From contig JAHBTJ010000035.1 of the NCBI GenBank assembly GCA_019638595.1, forward strand, positions 1-51,071: a stretch of 51,071 nucleotides of DNA, written 5' to 3'. Source of the DNA: Chitinophagaceae bacterium. Its GTDB lineage: Bacteria > Bacteroidota > Bacteroidia > Chitinophagales > Chitinophagaceae. This document shows, in pieces, positions 8,669-18,488 of the stretch; the first letter of the stretch is position 1; each line of letters opens with the position of its first letter. The notes under the pieces were generated by a model that was not told the origin of the DNA, did no database searches, and saw only the letters and a program-made list of their open reading frames with translations. The translations under genes and the position numbers were made by a program.

Positions 8669-9573
8669 AATTTTCTGTTTGTCAATATATTATCCGGGTA
8701 AGTTTCCCTGTACAAATGTTGTATCAATCCATCCGCCAATCCTATTCTTGGAACATATATCTCGTTCGCATTGGCCCAGCGCATTACATTAATATAAATT
8801 AAAAGCGCTGGTACAATTACATCGGCCCGGTCTTCTTTTAATTTGTATATCCTCATTCTTTCTTCAATAGTAAATATACTCAGCTCTTTATAATAGTCCT
8901 TCAGAAGTTCGGCATTTAAAGATTTGCCTTCTTTTTTCTTGGATAATGAAAATACTTTATTGATATTTCCACCCGATCCAATGGCTATTACCGATTTATA
9001 ATCTTTTGTTTTGCTTTTAAGATAATCCTTCATGCCATCCCACAGGCTGTCGGTAACCATATTTTTTAGTATCCTGATGGTGCCGATGTTGAATGATTCC
9101 TTAAAAATAAGCTTGTCGTTGCTGAAAAAAGTAAGCTCGGTGCTTCCGCCTCCCACGTCTATATACAGGTAGGAGTCGTCTTTCGACATGTTTTCGGCTA
9201 TATGATTCTCGTAAATAAGGCTGGCTTCGGCTTCTCCGGAAATGATCTCAATGGTTATACCTGTTTCCATTTTTACCCGGCGGATGATATCCGGGGCGTT
9301 TCGTGCGTCGCGCATGGCAGATGTGGCACAGGCCTTTATATAGGTTACCCCATACGCGTTCACCAGGTGTTTGTATGCTTTCATTGTTTCAAGGATCATG
9401 TTGATCCTTGTTGTTGAAATTTCATTCGTTTCAAACACATCAAATCCCAGCCTCAGCGGAACCCTTACAAGATTGAGCTTATTAAAATAGGGGGTTCCTT
9501 CATTATTGATCCTGACCTCACTGATTAGAAGACGGGCTGCATTACTTCCTATGTCAATAGCGGCTAATCTCAA
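8665..9573 (-). CDS. ppx: Ppx/GppA-family exopolyphosphatase
   Basis: This is an actin-like-fold phosphatase of the Ppx/GppA family, expected to remove terminal phosphate from polyphosphate or pppGpp. The N-terminal phosphate-binding motif is [14 protein letters not shown], followed by [10 protein letters not shown], a GEAEA segment and DVGGGSTEL. The protein is short (302 residues), matching single-module Bacteroidota forms without an HD domain. The start is uncertain. The frame is open up to a TTG at 9642, but homologues usually begin right at [10 protein letters not shown], which favours the TTG at 9573. ppk1 ends just upstream and panB overlaps downstream. Substrate choice between polyphosphate and pppGpp cannot be read from sequence; the ppk1 neighbour favours polyphosphate. 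Confidence 0.88.
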   Translation of the reverse strand: MRLAAIDIGSNAARLLISEVRINNEGTPYFNKLNLVRVPLRLGFDVFETNEISTTRINMILETMKAYKHLVNAYGVTYIKACATSAMRDARNAPDIIRRVKMETGITIEIISGEAEASLIYENHIAENMSKDDSYLYIDVGGGSTELTFFSNDKLIFKESFNIGTIRILKNMVTDSLWDGMKDYLKSKTKDYKSVIAIGSGGNINKVFSLSKKKEGKSLNAELLKDYYKELSIFTIEERMRIYKLKEDRADVIVPALLIYINVMRWANANEIYVPRIGLADGLIQHLYRETYPDNILTNRKL

Positions 9574-9647
9574 TGATTGATTTTTGAGTAAATAAATGAT
9601 TGAAGGCTCAATATTATTAAATAAATCATTGACAGTCGCCAAAAAAA

Positions 9648-11753
9648 CTATTCCGGCACCGCTTTAGTGGTTTTTTGAGCCGGCTCCGCATGTGCCTTGT
9701 GTTGCAGGTACTGGTATGTTTCTACCTGGGATCGTATTTTTTTGCCTTTTGTTTTTATATACGTATTACTTAATTCATTGTCCAGTATCCTGGCTTTTAC
9801 ATTGTCTTTCAGTTGTATCTGAAGGATATCTTTTAATTCTTTGCAAATAGCAGGATCGGTAACCTGTACTGCTGCTTCCAGGCGATGATCCAGGTTCCTG
9901 ATCATTAAGTCGGCCGAGGATATAAATACCTTTTCTTTTCCGCCGCTTTGAAAAACCAGCACCCTGGCATGCTCCAGGTACCCGTCTATAATACTGATGG
10001 CCCGCACTTCTTTTTTGAACTTCCTGTTTTCGGTATACATGCAAAAAATTCCTCTTACGATCATTTTTATATCAACACCCGCCAGCGCCGCTTCGTATAA
10101 TTTGTTGATGAAAGTTTCATCGGACAATGAATTCAGCTTTAATACTATACCGGCAGGCTTACCGCTTCTGGCATTTTTTATTTCCTGGTTGATCAGCGCA
10201 AGGAGCTTTTTGCGCATATATACCGGGCTTATCAGCAATGTTTGACAGGCTTTTAAAAAATGAGCGCCGGTTTTGGGCTGCAGCAGGTAATTAAAAACCC
10301 GGTTAATGTCCGTCATAATACGGGGATTGCTCGTTAACAGGCAATGATCTCCGTATAGGGTGGCTGTTTTTTCGTTTAAATTGCCGGTGCTTATAAAACC
10401 ATACTGTATAGCCTTATTGTCTATTTTTTTCCTGATCACGCAAATTTTTGCATGAATTTTCATGTTCGGAACGCCCGTTAATACTATAATGCCTTCATCT
10501 TCCAGTCGCTCTTTCCATTTCAGGTTGGCTTCTTCATCAAACCGCGCCCTTAATTCAAGCATTACAATTACCTTTTTGCCGTTTCTCTTTGCATTGATCA
10601 GCGCGTTTATGATTTTAGAAGCCGATGCAAGCCGGTAAGCGGTTATTTTTATTTCCATTACATCAGGGTCCATGGCTGCTTCGCGCAAGAGCGATATTAC
10701 AGGATTGAACGACTGGTAAGGGAAATGTAGCATGATGTCTTTTTCAAGAATGACTTCGGTAACTCTGCTGCTCTGTTTAAGCGCAGGGTGTACAAGGGGC
10801 TTTCGCCTCACGCTTTTTTGGGCAAATACAGAATCCGGGAACTCCATAAAATGCCTGAAGTTATGGATACGTCCCCCGGGAATGATAGCGTCTTTCCGTT
10901 TTAAATGTAACCGCTTGATCAGGTATTCCAGAATGCCTGCATCAATTTGTTTATCATACAAAAAACGAACAGGCTTTCCCTTTTTCCGCGTTTTTATTCC
11001 CTTGGCAATTTTTTGTGTATAGGGAATGCTTAAGTCTGTATCCAGGTCAAATTCGGCGTCGCGCGTTACCTTAATTACGTGCGCGCTGTATTTGTCGTAG
11101 CCTAAAAACGAAAATATTTGTGGCAGGCAAAAGCGGATCACATCTTCCAGTAAGATAATATAATGGTGTCCGTTTTGCGAAGGTAATATTACAAACCGCG
11201 ACATCAGGCGGGTAGGTACTTCTATCAGCGCATATTTCTTTTTATAGGCCGAATCTTTTTTTGACATAACCACTGCCAGTAAAATAGCTTTTTCGCGCAG
11301 GTAGGGAAAATGTTCAATGCTTTCGATCATCAGCGGAATAACCGAGGAGGCAACTTCTTCATCAAAAAAAGTACGTACAAATTTTTGCTGATCCCTGCTT
11401 AGCTGTTTTTCGGTAATAAGATGGATGTTTTGTTTTTTTAATTCACCGAAAATGTTTTTCCATACCCTGTCGAACTCATTTTGCTGTTCCAGTACAACGG
11501 ATTGGATCTGATCGAGGATTTTTTGAGGCTCCTGTTCAAGATGCATCCGCGCTTTTTTGCCGAGCTCCAGCATTCGCTTGAGCGCGGCAACCCTTATCCT
11601 GAAAAACTCGTCGAGGTTATTGGAAAAAATGCCTAAAAATTTGATCCTTTCTTTTAACGGTACCGTATCGTCGGCGGCTTCCTGCAATACCCGCGCATTA
11701 AATGCCAGCCAACTGATATCGCGTGTAATCATTTTCTTCTTCCCTCGTACCAT
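9648..11753 (-). CDS. ppk1: Polyphosphate kinase 1
   Basis: PPK1 polymerises the gamma-phosphate of ATP into inorganic polyphosphate. The 701-residue protein has the expected N-terminal domain (SWLAFNARVLQEA), head domain, and two HKD-like catalytic domains of the phospholipase D fold. The phosphohistidine is about His434 in MKIHAKICVI, and the second conserved histidine about His595 in GYLEHARVLV. The length is normal for the family. It leads a leftward run ppk1-ppx-panB with gaps of under 80 bases, putting polyphosphate synthesis and breakdown on one probable transcript. The 98-base region upstream presumably holds the promoter, but I see no clear box. Confidence 0.97.
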   Translation of the reverse strand: MVRGKKKMITRDISWLAFNARVLQEAADDTVPLKERIKFLGIFSNNLDEFFRIRVAALKRMLELGKKARMHLEQEPQKILDQIQSVVLEQQNEFDRVWKNIFGELKKQNIHLITEKQLSRDQQKFVRTFFDEEVASSVIPLMIESIEHFPYLREKAILLAVVMSKKDSAYKKKYALIEVPTRLMSRFVILPSQNGHHYIILLEDVIRFCLPQIFSFLGYDKYSAHVIKVTRDAEFDLDTDLSIPYTQKIAKGIKTRKKGKPVRFLYDKQIDAGILEYLIKRLHLKRKDAIIPGGRIHNFRHFMEFPDSVFAQKSVRRKPLVHPALKQSSRVTEVILEKDIMLHFPYQSFNPVISLLREAAMDPDVMEIKITAYRLASASKIINALINAKRNGKKVIVMLELRARFDEEANLKWKERLEDEGIIVLTGVPNMKIHAKICVIRKKIDNKAIQYGFISTGNLNEKTATLYGDHCLLTSNPRIMTDINRVFNYLLQPKTGAHFLKACQTLLISPVYMRKKLLALINQEIKNARSGKPAGIVLKLNSLSDETFINKLYEAALAGVDIKMIVRGIFCMYTENRKFKKEVRAISIIDGYLEHARVLVFQSGGKEKVFISSADLMIRNLDHRLEAAVQVTDPAICKELKDILQIQLKDNVKARILDNELSNTYIKTKGKKIRSQVETYQYLQHKAHAEPAQKTTKAVPE

Positions 11754-11851
11754 AGTTTATTGTGTTATTTGTAAAAATAAATAACGCGTGCAGAACCCAA
11801 TATTAAGTTTTTGAATAACTCAATATGCGGTAAGAGAAGAAGAATGAAAAG

Positions 11852-12343
11852 TTAAAGCTCCTGTATTTTTTGTATGAGCGAGGAGGTAGAAAACCCTTTT
11901 ACCAGCGGCACTATCTTTACTTCACCTCCGGCTTTTACCACATCTTCTGCACCAACGATCTGGTTTTGCTCATAATCGCCTCCTTTTAGCAGCACATCGG
12001 GTTCTATTTCCCTGATAAGCTCCAGGGGGGTATCCTCATCAAATAAAACAACAGCGTCTATAATGGTAAGCGAGGCAAGCATCATTGCCCGGAAAGACTG
12101 GTTATTAACGGGGCGGGATTGCCCCTTTAACCTTTTAACGGAAGCATCGGTATTTACGCCTACTATTAAAATATCCCCCGACAGGGCGGCCTGCGAAAGG
12201 ATCTCAATATGTCCTTCGTGCAGTATATCAAAGCAGCCGTTGGTGAATACTATTTTTTTCCCAAGCAGTCTCCAGCGTTTTACCTGGTGCTTTATGCCAT
12301 CCTGCGTTAATACTTTATTTTTGATCAGCCCTGGATATTTCAT
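11852..12343 (-). CDS. HldE/RfaE2-type nucleotidyltransferase
   Basis: This 163-residue single-domain nucleotidyltransferase has the diagnostic VFTNGCFDILHEGH (HxGH motif) near the N-terminus and LLKGGDY near the C-terminus. The closest match by pattern is the adenylyltransferase domain of HldE (RfaE2), which makes ADP-heptose from heptose-1-phosphate for LPS core synthesis. The kinase half (RfaE1) is not fused and is not in the window. Related glycerol-3-phosphate cytidylyltransferases share the fold, so substrate is not certain. It overlaps the upstream membrane-protein gene by 29 bases, which argues for joint expression. Confidence 0.85.
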   Translation of the reverse strand: MKYPGLIKNKVLTQDGIKHQVKRWRLLGKKIVFTNGCFDILHEGHIEILSQAALSGDILIVGVNTDASVKRLKGQSRPVNNQSFRAMMLASLTIIDAVVLFDEDTPLELIREIEPDVLLKGGDYEQNQIVGAEDVVKAGGEVKIVPLVKGFSTSSLIQKIQEL

Positions 12344-13343
12344 ATTTATTCCGGTTTACTATTGGTAGCAAAATTAGGCATATTAATCCTCCTACTATGG
12401 CAATGCAGGTTTGAGCCAGCCATAAAATCCATCCAAAACCTAATGCAGGGCCTTTAGCTATTCCGTACAGTGGCAAAAGCTCCTGTATAAAATATTGATA
12501 GGCGCCTATTCCGCCGGGCGTTGCTATCATTGCCACGCTGCCGAGGCTTATAATGGAAAGTCCTGCCCCGATATCAAGCTGGCTTACTTCTTTCATGGTA
12601 TAAAACCCGGCTTTTACACTAAGAATATACAGTATCCATATCAATATGGATTGTATAATAAAAAGCCATTTGTTTTTAAGATGGAGGATGCTGGTTATAC
12701 CGGCCCAGATGCCTTTAAGCACAGCGGTGATCTTTTTTACGGCAGGGGAGGAAGCGTTTCTTTTCAATACCCGGGCAAGCAGTAAAACCAGGGCGCCCGA
12801 TACCAGCAGTATAAGCGCAATCCTGAAGAGCTTTATATTGCCATCGGCATCATACAGCAAAATACTAAGCTTTGAGGAAGCGTAACCACTTATAATATCA
12901 AATTGGGTAACAATGGTGATAGCAAATACTATCAGCAGGCACAGCGCGTCAACAATACGTTCGGTTACCATTGTGCCTATCAGCTTATCAGCAGGAATCT
13001 TTTCATATTTGGCCAGCATGGTACATTTCATCACTTCACCCAGGCGGGGAACAAGCATGTTAAAAAAATAGCCCAGCATAGTGGCAAAAAAGGAATTGGC
13101 GGAGGAGGGAGTATAACCCAACGGCTGAATCAGTATTTTCCATCTTAACGCACGGATATAATGTGCCAGCAACAGTATAAGCATAGGAAATATAACAAGC
13201 AGGTAATTCGCAGCTTTTAAAGAGCTTATTAATTGTTGCCTGTTTTCGGACGAAAGGCTGCTGGCGCTCAGCCACAATAAAAATATTCCAAGCCCCAGGA
13301 AAAAAGCATATTGCAGGGTATTTAACAGTTTTTTTCTCGTCAT
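12315..13343 (-). CDS. Flippase-like (MprF-type) integral membrane protein
   Basis: This 342-residue protein has about eight hydrophobic segments and resembles the lysylphosphatidylglycerol synthase/flippase-like transmembrane family. Typical features are the PMLILLLAHYIRALRWKIL stretch with its conserved Arg, LGYFFNMLVPRLGEVMK, and late glycine-rich TPGGIGAYQY. In MprF this part flips aminoacylated lipids; stand-alone versions are of unknown substrate. No synthetase domain is present. Its end overlaps the start of the hldE-like gene, and panD ends only 17 bases upstream, so panC, panD, this gene and the nucleotidyltransferase may form one leftward operon. Confidence 0.85.
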   Translation of the reverse strand: MTRKKLLNTLQYAFFLGLGIFLLWLSASSLSSENRQQLISSLKAANYLLVIFPMLILLLAHYIRALRWKILIQPLGYTPSSANSFFATMLGYFFNMLVPRLGEVMKCTMLAKYEKIPADKLIGTMVTERIVDALCLLIVFAITIVTQFDIISGYASSKLSILLYDADGNIKLFRIALILLVSGALVLLLARVLKRNASSPAVKKITAVLKGIWAGITSILHLKNKWLFIIQSILIWILYILSVKAGFYTMKEVSQLDIGAGLSIISLGSVAMIATPGGIGAYQYFIQELLPLYGIAKGPALGFGWILWLAQTCIAIVGGLICLILLPIVNRNKYEISRADQK

Positions 13344-13360
13344 ATGCAGAAGATGAGCAT

Positions 13361-13705
13361 TTATAACCGGTTCCCTTCTTTTGGAAATATGATCCGGGGT
13401 TTAAAAGCTTTGGCTTCCTCAAAATCCATAGTGGCGTACGAAATGATAATAATGGTATCGCCTACCGCGCCCTGCCTGGCCGCCGGGCCGTTCAGGCAAC
13501 ATACGCCCGAGCCGGCGCGCCCCCTGATAAGATATGTTTCAATGCGCGAGCCATTGTTCACATTTACAACCTGTATTTTTTCATTTTCTATCAGGTTGGC
13601 CGCATTCATTAAATCAGCGTCCAGCGTAAGGCTGCCTACGTAATGCAGGTTCGCTTCTGTAATAACGGCCCTGTGTATCTTCGATTTCAGTATTTCAATG
13701 TTCAT
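13361..13705 (-). CDS. panD: Aspartate 1-decarboxylase (pyruvoyl enzyme)
   Basis: PanD decarboxylates aspartate to beta-alanine for pantothenate synthesis. The ATG at 13705 is chosen over the TTG at 13714 because it puts the self-cleavage site Gly24-Ser25 ([12 protein letters not shown]) at the standard position. Ser25 becomes the pyruvoyl group. Other landmarks are the N-terminal [16 protein letters not shown] and [13 protein letters not shown], then a C-terminal [10 protein letters not shown]. Length is 114 residues, normal for a proenzyme. It starts 11 bases after panC ends, so panC-panD is one unit. Confidence 0.97.
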   Translation of the reverse strand: MNIEILKSKIHRAVITEANLHYVGSLTLDADLMNAANLIENEKIQVVNVNNGSRIETYLIRGRAGSGVCCLNGPAARQGAVGDTIIIISYATMDFEEAKAFKPRIIFPKEGNRL

Positions 13706-13716
13706 AACCTGCAAAA

Positions 13717-14568
13717 TTAAGCGGGCAAAACCATATTATCTATCAGGCGTATTTTGCCCATAAAAGCCGCAATAAGCGCAACTATCTTAGTTTGTCCGTC
13801 CCAGTTATCCAGGAGCCTGAGGGTACCGGCATCTGCTATTTCAATATAATCAGGCAACAGCTTTTTGCTTTCTAATACGGTACGCGCGTCTTTTAGTACA
13901 GCATTCAACGGGCCAGGCTGTATATTTTTGCTTATAAATGTAAGGCACTCGTATAACCCCGTTGCCAGCTTTCTTTCTTCTTCGTTCAATCTCATATTCC
14001 TGCTGCTCATGGCCAGCCCGTCCGGCTGGCGAAAGGTGGGGCATATATTAATATGCGCATGTGAACCAATGAGCAAAAGGAGTTTTTTAATTACCATGCA
14101 CTGCTGGTAATCTTTTTGTCCCAGGTATAAATTATGAGGCTCAACAATATGCATCAGCCTGTCCATAACCTGGCATACTCCCTGGAAGTGCCCGGGCCTG
14201 TATTGTCCTTCCAGCACTGTTTCCAGGTATCCCAGGTCATAGGAAAGGTTTTTTCTTTCCGGTCCCCGGGGATATATTTCGTTTACCGATGGTAAAAAAA
14301 GCACATCGCAACCGGCTTTTTCAAGCTGGCAGATGTCGTTTTCCAACGTTACCGGATATTTCTGAAAATCCTCGGAATCATTGAATTGCGTGGGGTTTAC
14401 AAATATGCTGCATACTGTAATACCGTTAGCTTTCCTTGAAGCTTCTATAAGCGACAGGTGCCCATTGTGAAGCGCGCCCATTGTAGGAACAAAGCCAACC
14501 ATATGCCCCTGCAACCGCCGGTTTTGCAGGTATTGGTGAACATCTTTTGCCAGTTTAATAATGAACAT
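13717..14568 (-). CDS. panC: Pantothenate synthetase (pantoate-beta-alanine ligase)
   Basis: PanC joins pantoate and beta-alanine using ATP. The 283-residue protein shows the nucleotidyl-transferase signature [16 protein letters not shown] (HxGH), [10 protein letters not shown], the [14 protein letters not shown] substrate region and a KMSKS-like AMSSRNMRL. It is the first gene of the probable panC-panD operon and is divergent from the glycogen-synthase-like gene. The shared 109-base region between them should hold both promoters. Confidence 0.97.
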   Translation of the reverse strand: MFIIKLAKDVHQYLQNRRLQGHMVGFVPTMGALHNGHLSLIEASRKANGITVCSIFVNPTQFNDSEDFQKYPVTLENDICQLEKAGCDVLFLPSVNEIYPRGPERKNLSYDLGYLETVLEGQYRPGHFQGVCQVMDRLMHIVEPHNLYLGQKDYQQCMVIKKLLLLIGSHAHINICPTFRQPDGLAMSSRNMRLNEEERKLATGLYECLTFISKNIQPGPLNAVLKDARTVLESKKLLPDYIEIADAGTLRLLDNWDGQTKIVALIAAFMGKIRLIDNMVLPA

Positions 14569-14625
14569 ATTGGCATTAAAAGTAGTAAATACAATGGTTT
14601 AGGGCTCAGGTTCGTCAAAAAATCT

Positions 14626-14633
14626 TACCTTTG
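14626..14633 (+). promoter_or_regulatory. Candidate -7 box (TACCTTTG)
   Basis: TACCTTTG matches the Bacteroidota TAnnTTTG consensus 45 bases before the ATG at 14678. No convincing TTTG box lies about 19-20 bases upstream of it, so the call rests on one half of the promoter. Confidence 0.4.
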
Positions 14634-14677
14634 CGCACCTTATACTTTTCCTTAATACTAACTTAACAAAAACGGAA

Positions 14678-15493
14678 ATGTCTACAAAAAAACGAATTCT
14701 ATTTATTGCCAATGAAATGTCGCCGTATCTCGAGCTAACTGAATTCTCGGAAATTGTGAACAGGCTGGCAATAAAATCGAACGATAGTGGTTTTGAGGTT
14801 CGTTGTATTATGCCCCGTTTTGGTGTTATTAATGAAAGAAGACACAGGCTACATGAAGTGGTAAGATTATCAGGCATCAACGTTTCTGTAGATAATGAAG
14901 ATTTTCCTTTACAAATAAAGGTAGCTTCATTGCCTAATGCAAGGCTGCAGGTGTATTTTCTTGAAAACGAAGATTTGTTTAAACGGAAATTCGTTTTTGC
15001 CGACGAGCAGGAAAACTGGTTTGATGATAACTGGCTCCGCACCATATTTTACTGCAAAGGCGCGCTGGAAACAGTTAAGAAGTTCGGATGGCCGCCGGAT
15101 ATTATTCATTGCAGCGGGTGGATGACCGGGCTGATACCTCTTTACCTGAAAACCGCCTATAAAAAAGACCCGGTGTTTGGTAACAGTAAGGTGGTATTTA
15201 CTATAGGCCAAAATACCTTTAAGGAAAAAATCGGGGCTGACTTTGTAAAGAAGGCCGTTATTCATACTTCTATCAAGGAAAAAGATATGGAGCCTTTTAA
15301 AGACAATAATAACACAGCTATGTTTCGCGGAGGGGCTACTTATGCCGACGCCATTACTTTTGGGGCGGCAAAAGTAGAAAAGAAACTGTCTGACGAATTT
15401 TCTAAAGTAAAAGGCAAAAAGGTGCTTCCTTTTAAAGCGGATTCAGATTTAACAGACTATTTACAATTGTATAGCGACCTTGCGGAGAAGTAG
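14678..15493 (+). CDS. Glycogen-synthase-like protein, N-terminal half only
   Basis: This 271-residue protein resembles only the first Rossmann domain of GT5 glycogen/starch synthases, which normally run to about 480 residues with two domains. It opens with RILFIANEMSPYLELTEFSE. In active enzymes that position reads KTGGLADV, and the Lys and Gly-Gly bind the ADP-glucose phosphates; here they are replaced by ELTEFSEI. Later, DIIHCSGWMTGLIPLYLK corresponds to the DVVHAHDW...PAL region. The C-terminal nucleotide-binding domain is absent, so catalysis as a glycogen synthase is unlikely. The frame ends cleanly, with no downstream continuation. A DUF4270 gene follows 94 bases on. A binding or regulatory role is inference. 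Confidence 0.8.
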   Translation: MSTKKRILFIANEMSPYLELTEFSEIVNRLAIKSNDSGFEVRCIMPRFGVINERRHRLHEVVRLSGINVSVDNEDFPLQIKVASLPNARLQVYFLENEDLFKRKFVFADEQENWFDDNWLRTIFYCKGALETVKKFGWPPDIIHCSGWMTGLIPLYLKTAYKKDPVFGNSKVVFTIGQNTFKEKIGADFVKKAVIHTSIKEKDMEPFKDNNNTAMFRGGATYADAITFGAAKVEKKLSDEFSKVKGKKVLPFKADSDLTDYLQLYSDLAEK

Positions 15494-15587
15494 TGAGTGG
15501 AGTGATACTGAATGATGTGGCGGGCGGCAGCTCCTTACTTTTCTGTAACTGTACCTTATAATAACCCTCTATTAAAATTTACAACAG

Positions 15588-17072
15588 GTGAAGTTGAAGT
15601 CTTTGCTGTATGCAACCGGAATCGTTATACTGGCTGTTATTTTCAATGTGCGTTGTACAAAAATCACACCTACCGACATTGGTACCGACCTTTTACCAGC
15701 AATAGATAACGTACACACTTTTGATACTGTTTTAAGAGTATATACCGCCAACTATTTGTTTGACGACTCTACCCGCATGCCTTATTACGAAAATCATGCG
15801 TTGGGGCTTATAGAAGATGACCCCGAGTTTGGAAGTACCGACGCCGGGATATATATGTCCCTGGTACCCAACTCTACCAGTAAAAATCCTTTTATTTCAA
15901 TAGACAGCATAGTAGGCATAGATTCGGCTTTCCTGAATTTATCCTACACAGGCGCTGTTTTTGGAGACAGCAACTCGGTTCAGAGATTTACAGTATACGA
16001 AATAAGCGATCCGCAGTTCCTGGATACCTTTAACAGGGTGGTTGTGCGGCCTGATTTTCTTACTACCGGCACTCCTATAGGAAGTGGTTTGGTTACGCTT
16101 AATACAATTGATGATGCAAAAACCATAGTGGTGAAACGGGATACCCAAACCGTTTCGAACGTATTGAGGATACCGATAGATCCGGCTTTGGGTTTACGTT
16201 TTGCCGCCTATGATACCGGCTCCGTTTACCCGTCGGTGAGGCGTGATTCTGCTTTTCAAAAAGTATTCAATGGCATTGCTGTTAAGGTAGATGAAGCGTC
16301 GCCCTCAAAGTCGGCAATTACTTATTACAGCCTCGATAATGAAAATACAAAGCTTACTTTTTACTTCAGGGTAAAAAACAACGGTGTAATTGATACACTG
16401 ACTACCGATTTTGTTTTTGCAAAAGTGCTTACGCTTGGCGGTAAAACGTATTCTGTAAGTGCTAATATAATAAACCGCACTCCCGGTCACGACTATGCCA
16501 ATCTGAGCCTGTCTACCCCTGTTGCCGATCCCGACAACTTGTATATTCAGTCAGCGCCGGGTTCCTACGCCATCTTAACAGTTCCGGGGTTAAAAAACCT
16601 GGATAACAGGCTTGTGCACAGAGCTGAGCTTGCCATGTACCGAAGCGATGTGCCCGGAAATGATATTTATTCAGGTCCCGATTTACTTTACCTTGATCTG
16701 ATAGACAGCGCGAACGGCAACCGCCCGCTTTCCATACGCGATGATTTTGTTTATAACACAAATACGGCTTCATACGATTACCAAACCTTTGGCGGATTTA
16801 TTAAGAATGATAAGTATTTCTTTAATATTACCCGCTATGTTCAAAACCTGGTAACCACTAGCGACACCAGCTTTTCATTTCGCCTGTATGCGCCTAAATC
16901 AGCCATGAACTATTATGTATATCCCAAGGAATATGGAGATGTTCCATATAGCCTGCAATCTATTGGTGTAAATCCAAATGTTGCAAAAGGACGGGTTGTG
17001 CTTAATGGAGGAGGTGATCCGGCTTTAAAGCCTAAAGCGATGGTACTGCGCATAATTTATTCAAAAATTTAA
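15588..17072 (+). CDS. DUF4270 family secreted protein
   Basis: This 494-residue protein of the Bacteroidota DUF4270 family starts at a GTG. It has a hydrophobic N-terminal segment (about residues 5-20) followed by Cys23 in FNVRCTK. That could be lipidated, but the residue before Cys is Arg, so the lipobox is poor. The next region, TDIGTDLLP then FDTVLRVYTAN, is typical of the family. The remainder is predicted mostly beta with many Tyr and Asp. Function is not established. The pairing with the upstream glycogen-synthase-like gene suggests a shared unit. Confidence 0.82.
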   Translation: MKLKSLLYATGIVILAVIFNVRCTKITPTDIGTDLLPAIDNVHTFDTVLRVYTANYLFDDSTRMPYYENHALGLIEDDPEFGSTDAGIYMSLVPNSTSKNPFISIDSIVGIDSAFLNLSYTGAVFGDSNSVQRFTVYEISDPQFLDTFNRVVVRPDFLTTGTPIGSGLVTLNTIDDAKTIVVKRDTQTVSNVLRIPIDPALGLRFAAYDTGSVYPSVRRDSAFQKVFNGIAVKVDEASPSKSAITYYSLDNENTKLTFYFRVKNNGVIDTLTTDFVFAKVLTLGGKTYSVSANIINRTPGHDYANLSLSTPVADPDNLYIQSAPGSYAILTVPGLKNLDNRLVHRAELAMYRSDVPGNDIYSGPDLLYLDLIDSANGNRPLSIRDDFVYNTNTASYDYQTFGGFIKNDKYFFNITRYVQNLVTTSDTSFSFRLYAPKSAMNYYVYPKEYGDVPYSLQSIGVNPNVAKGRVVLNGGGDPALKPKAMVLRIIYSKI

Positions 17073-17082
17073 CCAGTCCTCT

Positions 17083-17090
17083 TATCTTTG
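17083..17090 (+). promoter_or_regulatory. Candidate -7 box of metK (TATCTTTG)
   Basis: TATCTTTG is an exact TAnnTTTG match 60 bases before the metK start, followed by CCGCAC. A matching TTTG element upstream is not clear. The 77-base leader has no room for, and no sign of, a SAM riboswitch. Confidence 0.45.
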
Positions 17091-17149
17091 CCGCACTTCT
17101 TTTATAAGGAGCTGAATAAAACTGTACTAAACTTATTAAATAATCTTCA

Positions 17150-18403
17150 ATGCCTTATTTGTTTACTTCGGAAAGTGTGTCTGAGGGACACCCGGATAAA
17201 GTAGCCGACCAGATATCTGATGCCCTGATAGATCATTTTTTAGCTTTTGACCCTGACAGTAAAGTAGCATGCGAAACGCTTGTAACAACCGGGCAGGTAG
17301 TACTTGCGGGAGAAGTAAAGTCGAGGGCGTACCTGGATGTACAGGAGATAGCCAGGGGCGTTATCCGCAAAATAGGGTATACCAAAAGCGAATACATGTT
17401 TGAAGCGCATTCCTGCGGCGTGTTATCCGCTATTCATGAGCAATCGGCCGATATCAACCAGGGGGTTGACCGTAAGAAAAAGGAAGAGCAGGGCGCCGGC
17501 GACCAGGGAATGATGTTCGGGTATGCAACCGATGAAACAGATGATTATATGCCGCTGGCACTGGATCTTGCTCATAAAATACTGATCGAGCTTTCGGCGC
17601 TGAGAAGGGAAAACAAACAAATAAAATACCTGCGCCCCGACGCGAAAAGCCAGGTAACACTGGAGTATGATGATAACAACAATCCTGTTCGTATAGATGC
17701 GATCGTTGTATCTACCCAGCACGATGATTTTGATAAAGAGGGCAGAATGCTGGAAAAGATCAAAAGCGATATTATCAACATCCTCATTCCGCGTGTAAAG
17801 GCTAAGTATAAGAAATACGCAAAGCTTTTTAATAAAGACATTAAATATCACATCAACCCTACCGGCAAGTTTGTAATTGGCGGACCACATGGCGATACAG
17901 GTTTAACAGGTCGTAAGATCATTGTTGATACCTACGGAGGCAAGGGTGCTCATGGCGGCGGTGCTTTTAGTGGTAAAGACCCTTCAAAGGTTGACCGCTC
18001 TGCCGCTTATGCTACACGGCATATTGCCAAAAACCTGGTAGCTGCGGGAGTAGCAAAAGAAGTGCTGGTACAGGTATCGTATGCCATTGGCGTTGCCAGG
18101 CCCACCAGCATTAATGTAAATACTTTTGGTACTGCTAAAGTGAATCTTACCGACGGACAAATAGGGAAAATAGTGGAAGATATTTTCGATATGCGTCCCT
18201 ATTTCATTGAAAAAAGATTGAAGCTGCGCAGTCCTATATACTCGGAAACAGCTGCATACGGCCATATGGGACGTAAGCCGGAGACCGTTACCAAGACCTT
18301 TACTTCTCCCGACGGTAAAACCAAAACGGTAAAAGTTGAATTATTTACATGGGAGAAGCTGGACAAGGTGAAGGATGTAAAAAAAGCGTTTGGAATAAAG
18401 TAA
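17150..18403 (+). CDS. metK: S-adenosylmethionine synthetase
   Basis: MetK makes S-adenosylmethionine from methionine and ATP. At 417 residues it is full length and shows every family signature: [20 protein letters not shown] (active-site His14), [36 protein letters not shown] with the P-loop-like motif, and [20 protein letters not shown] lysine-rich insert around residues 195-225 is seen in Bacteroidota versions. The gene has a candidate -7 box upstream and a terminator right after it, so it is probably transcribed alone. Confidence 0.98.
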   Translation: MPYLFTSESVSEGHPDKVADQISDALIDHFLAFDPDSKVACETLVTTGQVVLAGEVKSRAYLDVQEIARGVIRKIGYTKSEYMFEAHSCGVLSAIHEQSADINQGVDRKKKEEQGAGDQGMMFGYATDETDDYMPLALDLAHKILIELSALRRENKQIKYLRPDAKSQVTLEYDDNNNPVRIDAIVVSTQHDDFDKEGRMLEKIKSDIINILIPRVKAKYKKYAKLFNKDIKYHINPTGKFVIGGPHGDTGLTGRKIIVDTYGGKGAHGGGAFSGKDPSKVDRSAAYATRHIAKNLVAAGVAKEVLVQVSYAIGVARPTSINVNTFGTAKVNLTDGQIGKIVEDIFDMRPYFIEKRLKLRSPIYSETAAYGHMGRKPETVTKTFTSPDGKTKTVKVELFTWEKLDKVKDVKKAFGIK

Positions 18404-18427
18404 TACGAATGTAAAAACATATCAATA

Positions 18428-18458
18428 AACCCGCAGTGAAATACAACCTGCGGGTTTT
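18428..18458 (+). terminator. Terminator of metK
   Basis: AACCCGCAG pairs with CTGCGGGTT across an 11-base loop and runs into TTTT. It lies 25 bases after the metK stop codon. Confidence 0.88.
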
Positions 18459-18488
18459 GCATTAATATACAGAGCCAAATAAACAGGT

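Noticed and set aside
17073-17149. Possible SAM riboswitch before metK
   Set aside because: The leader is only about 60 bases from the -7 box and shows no SAM-I or SAM-II type core or expression-platform hairpin.
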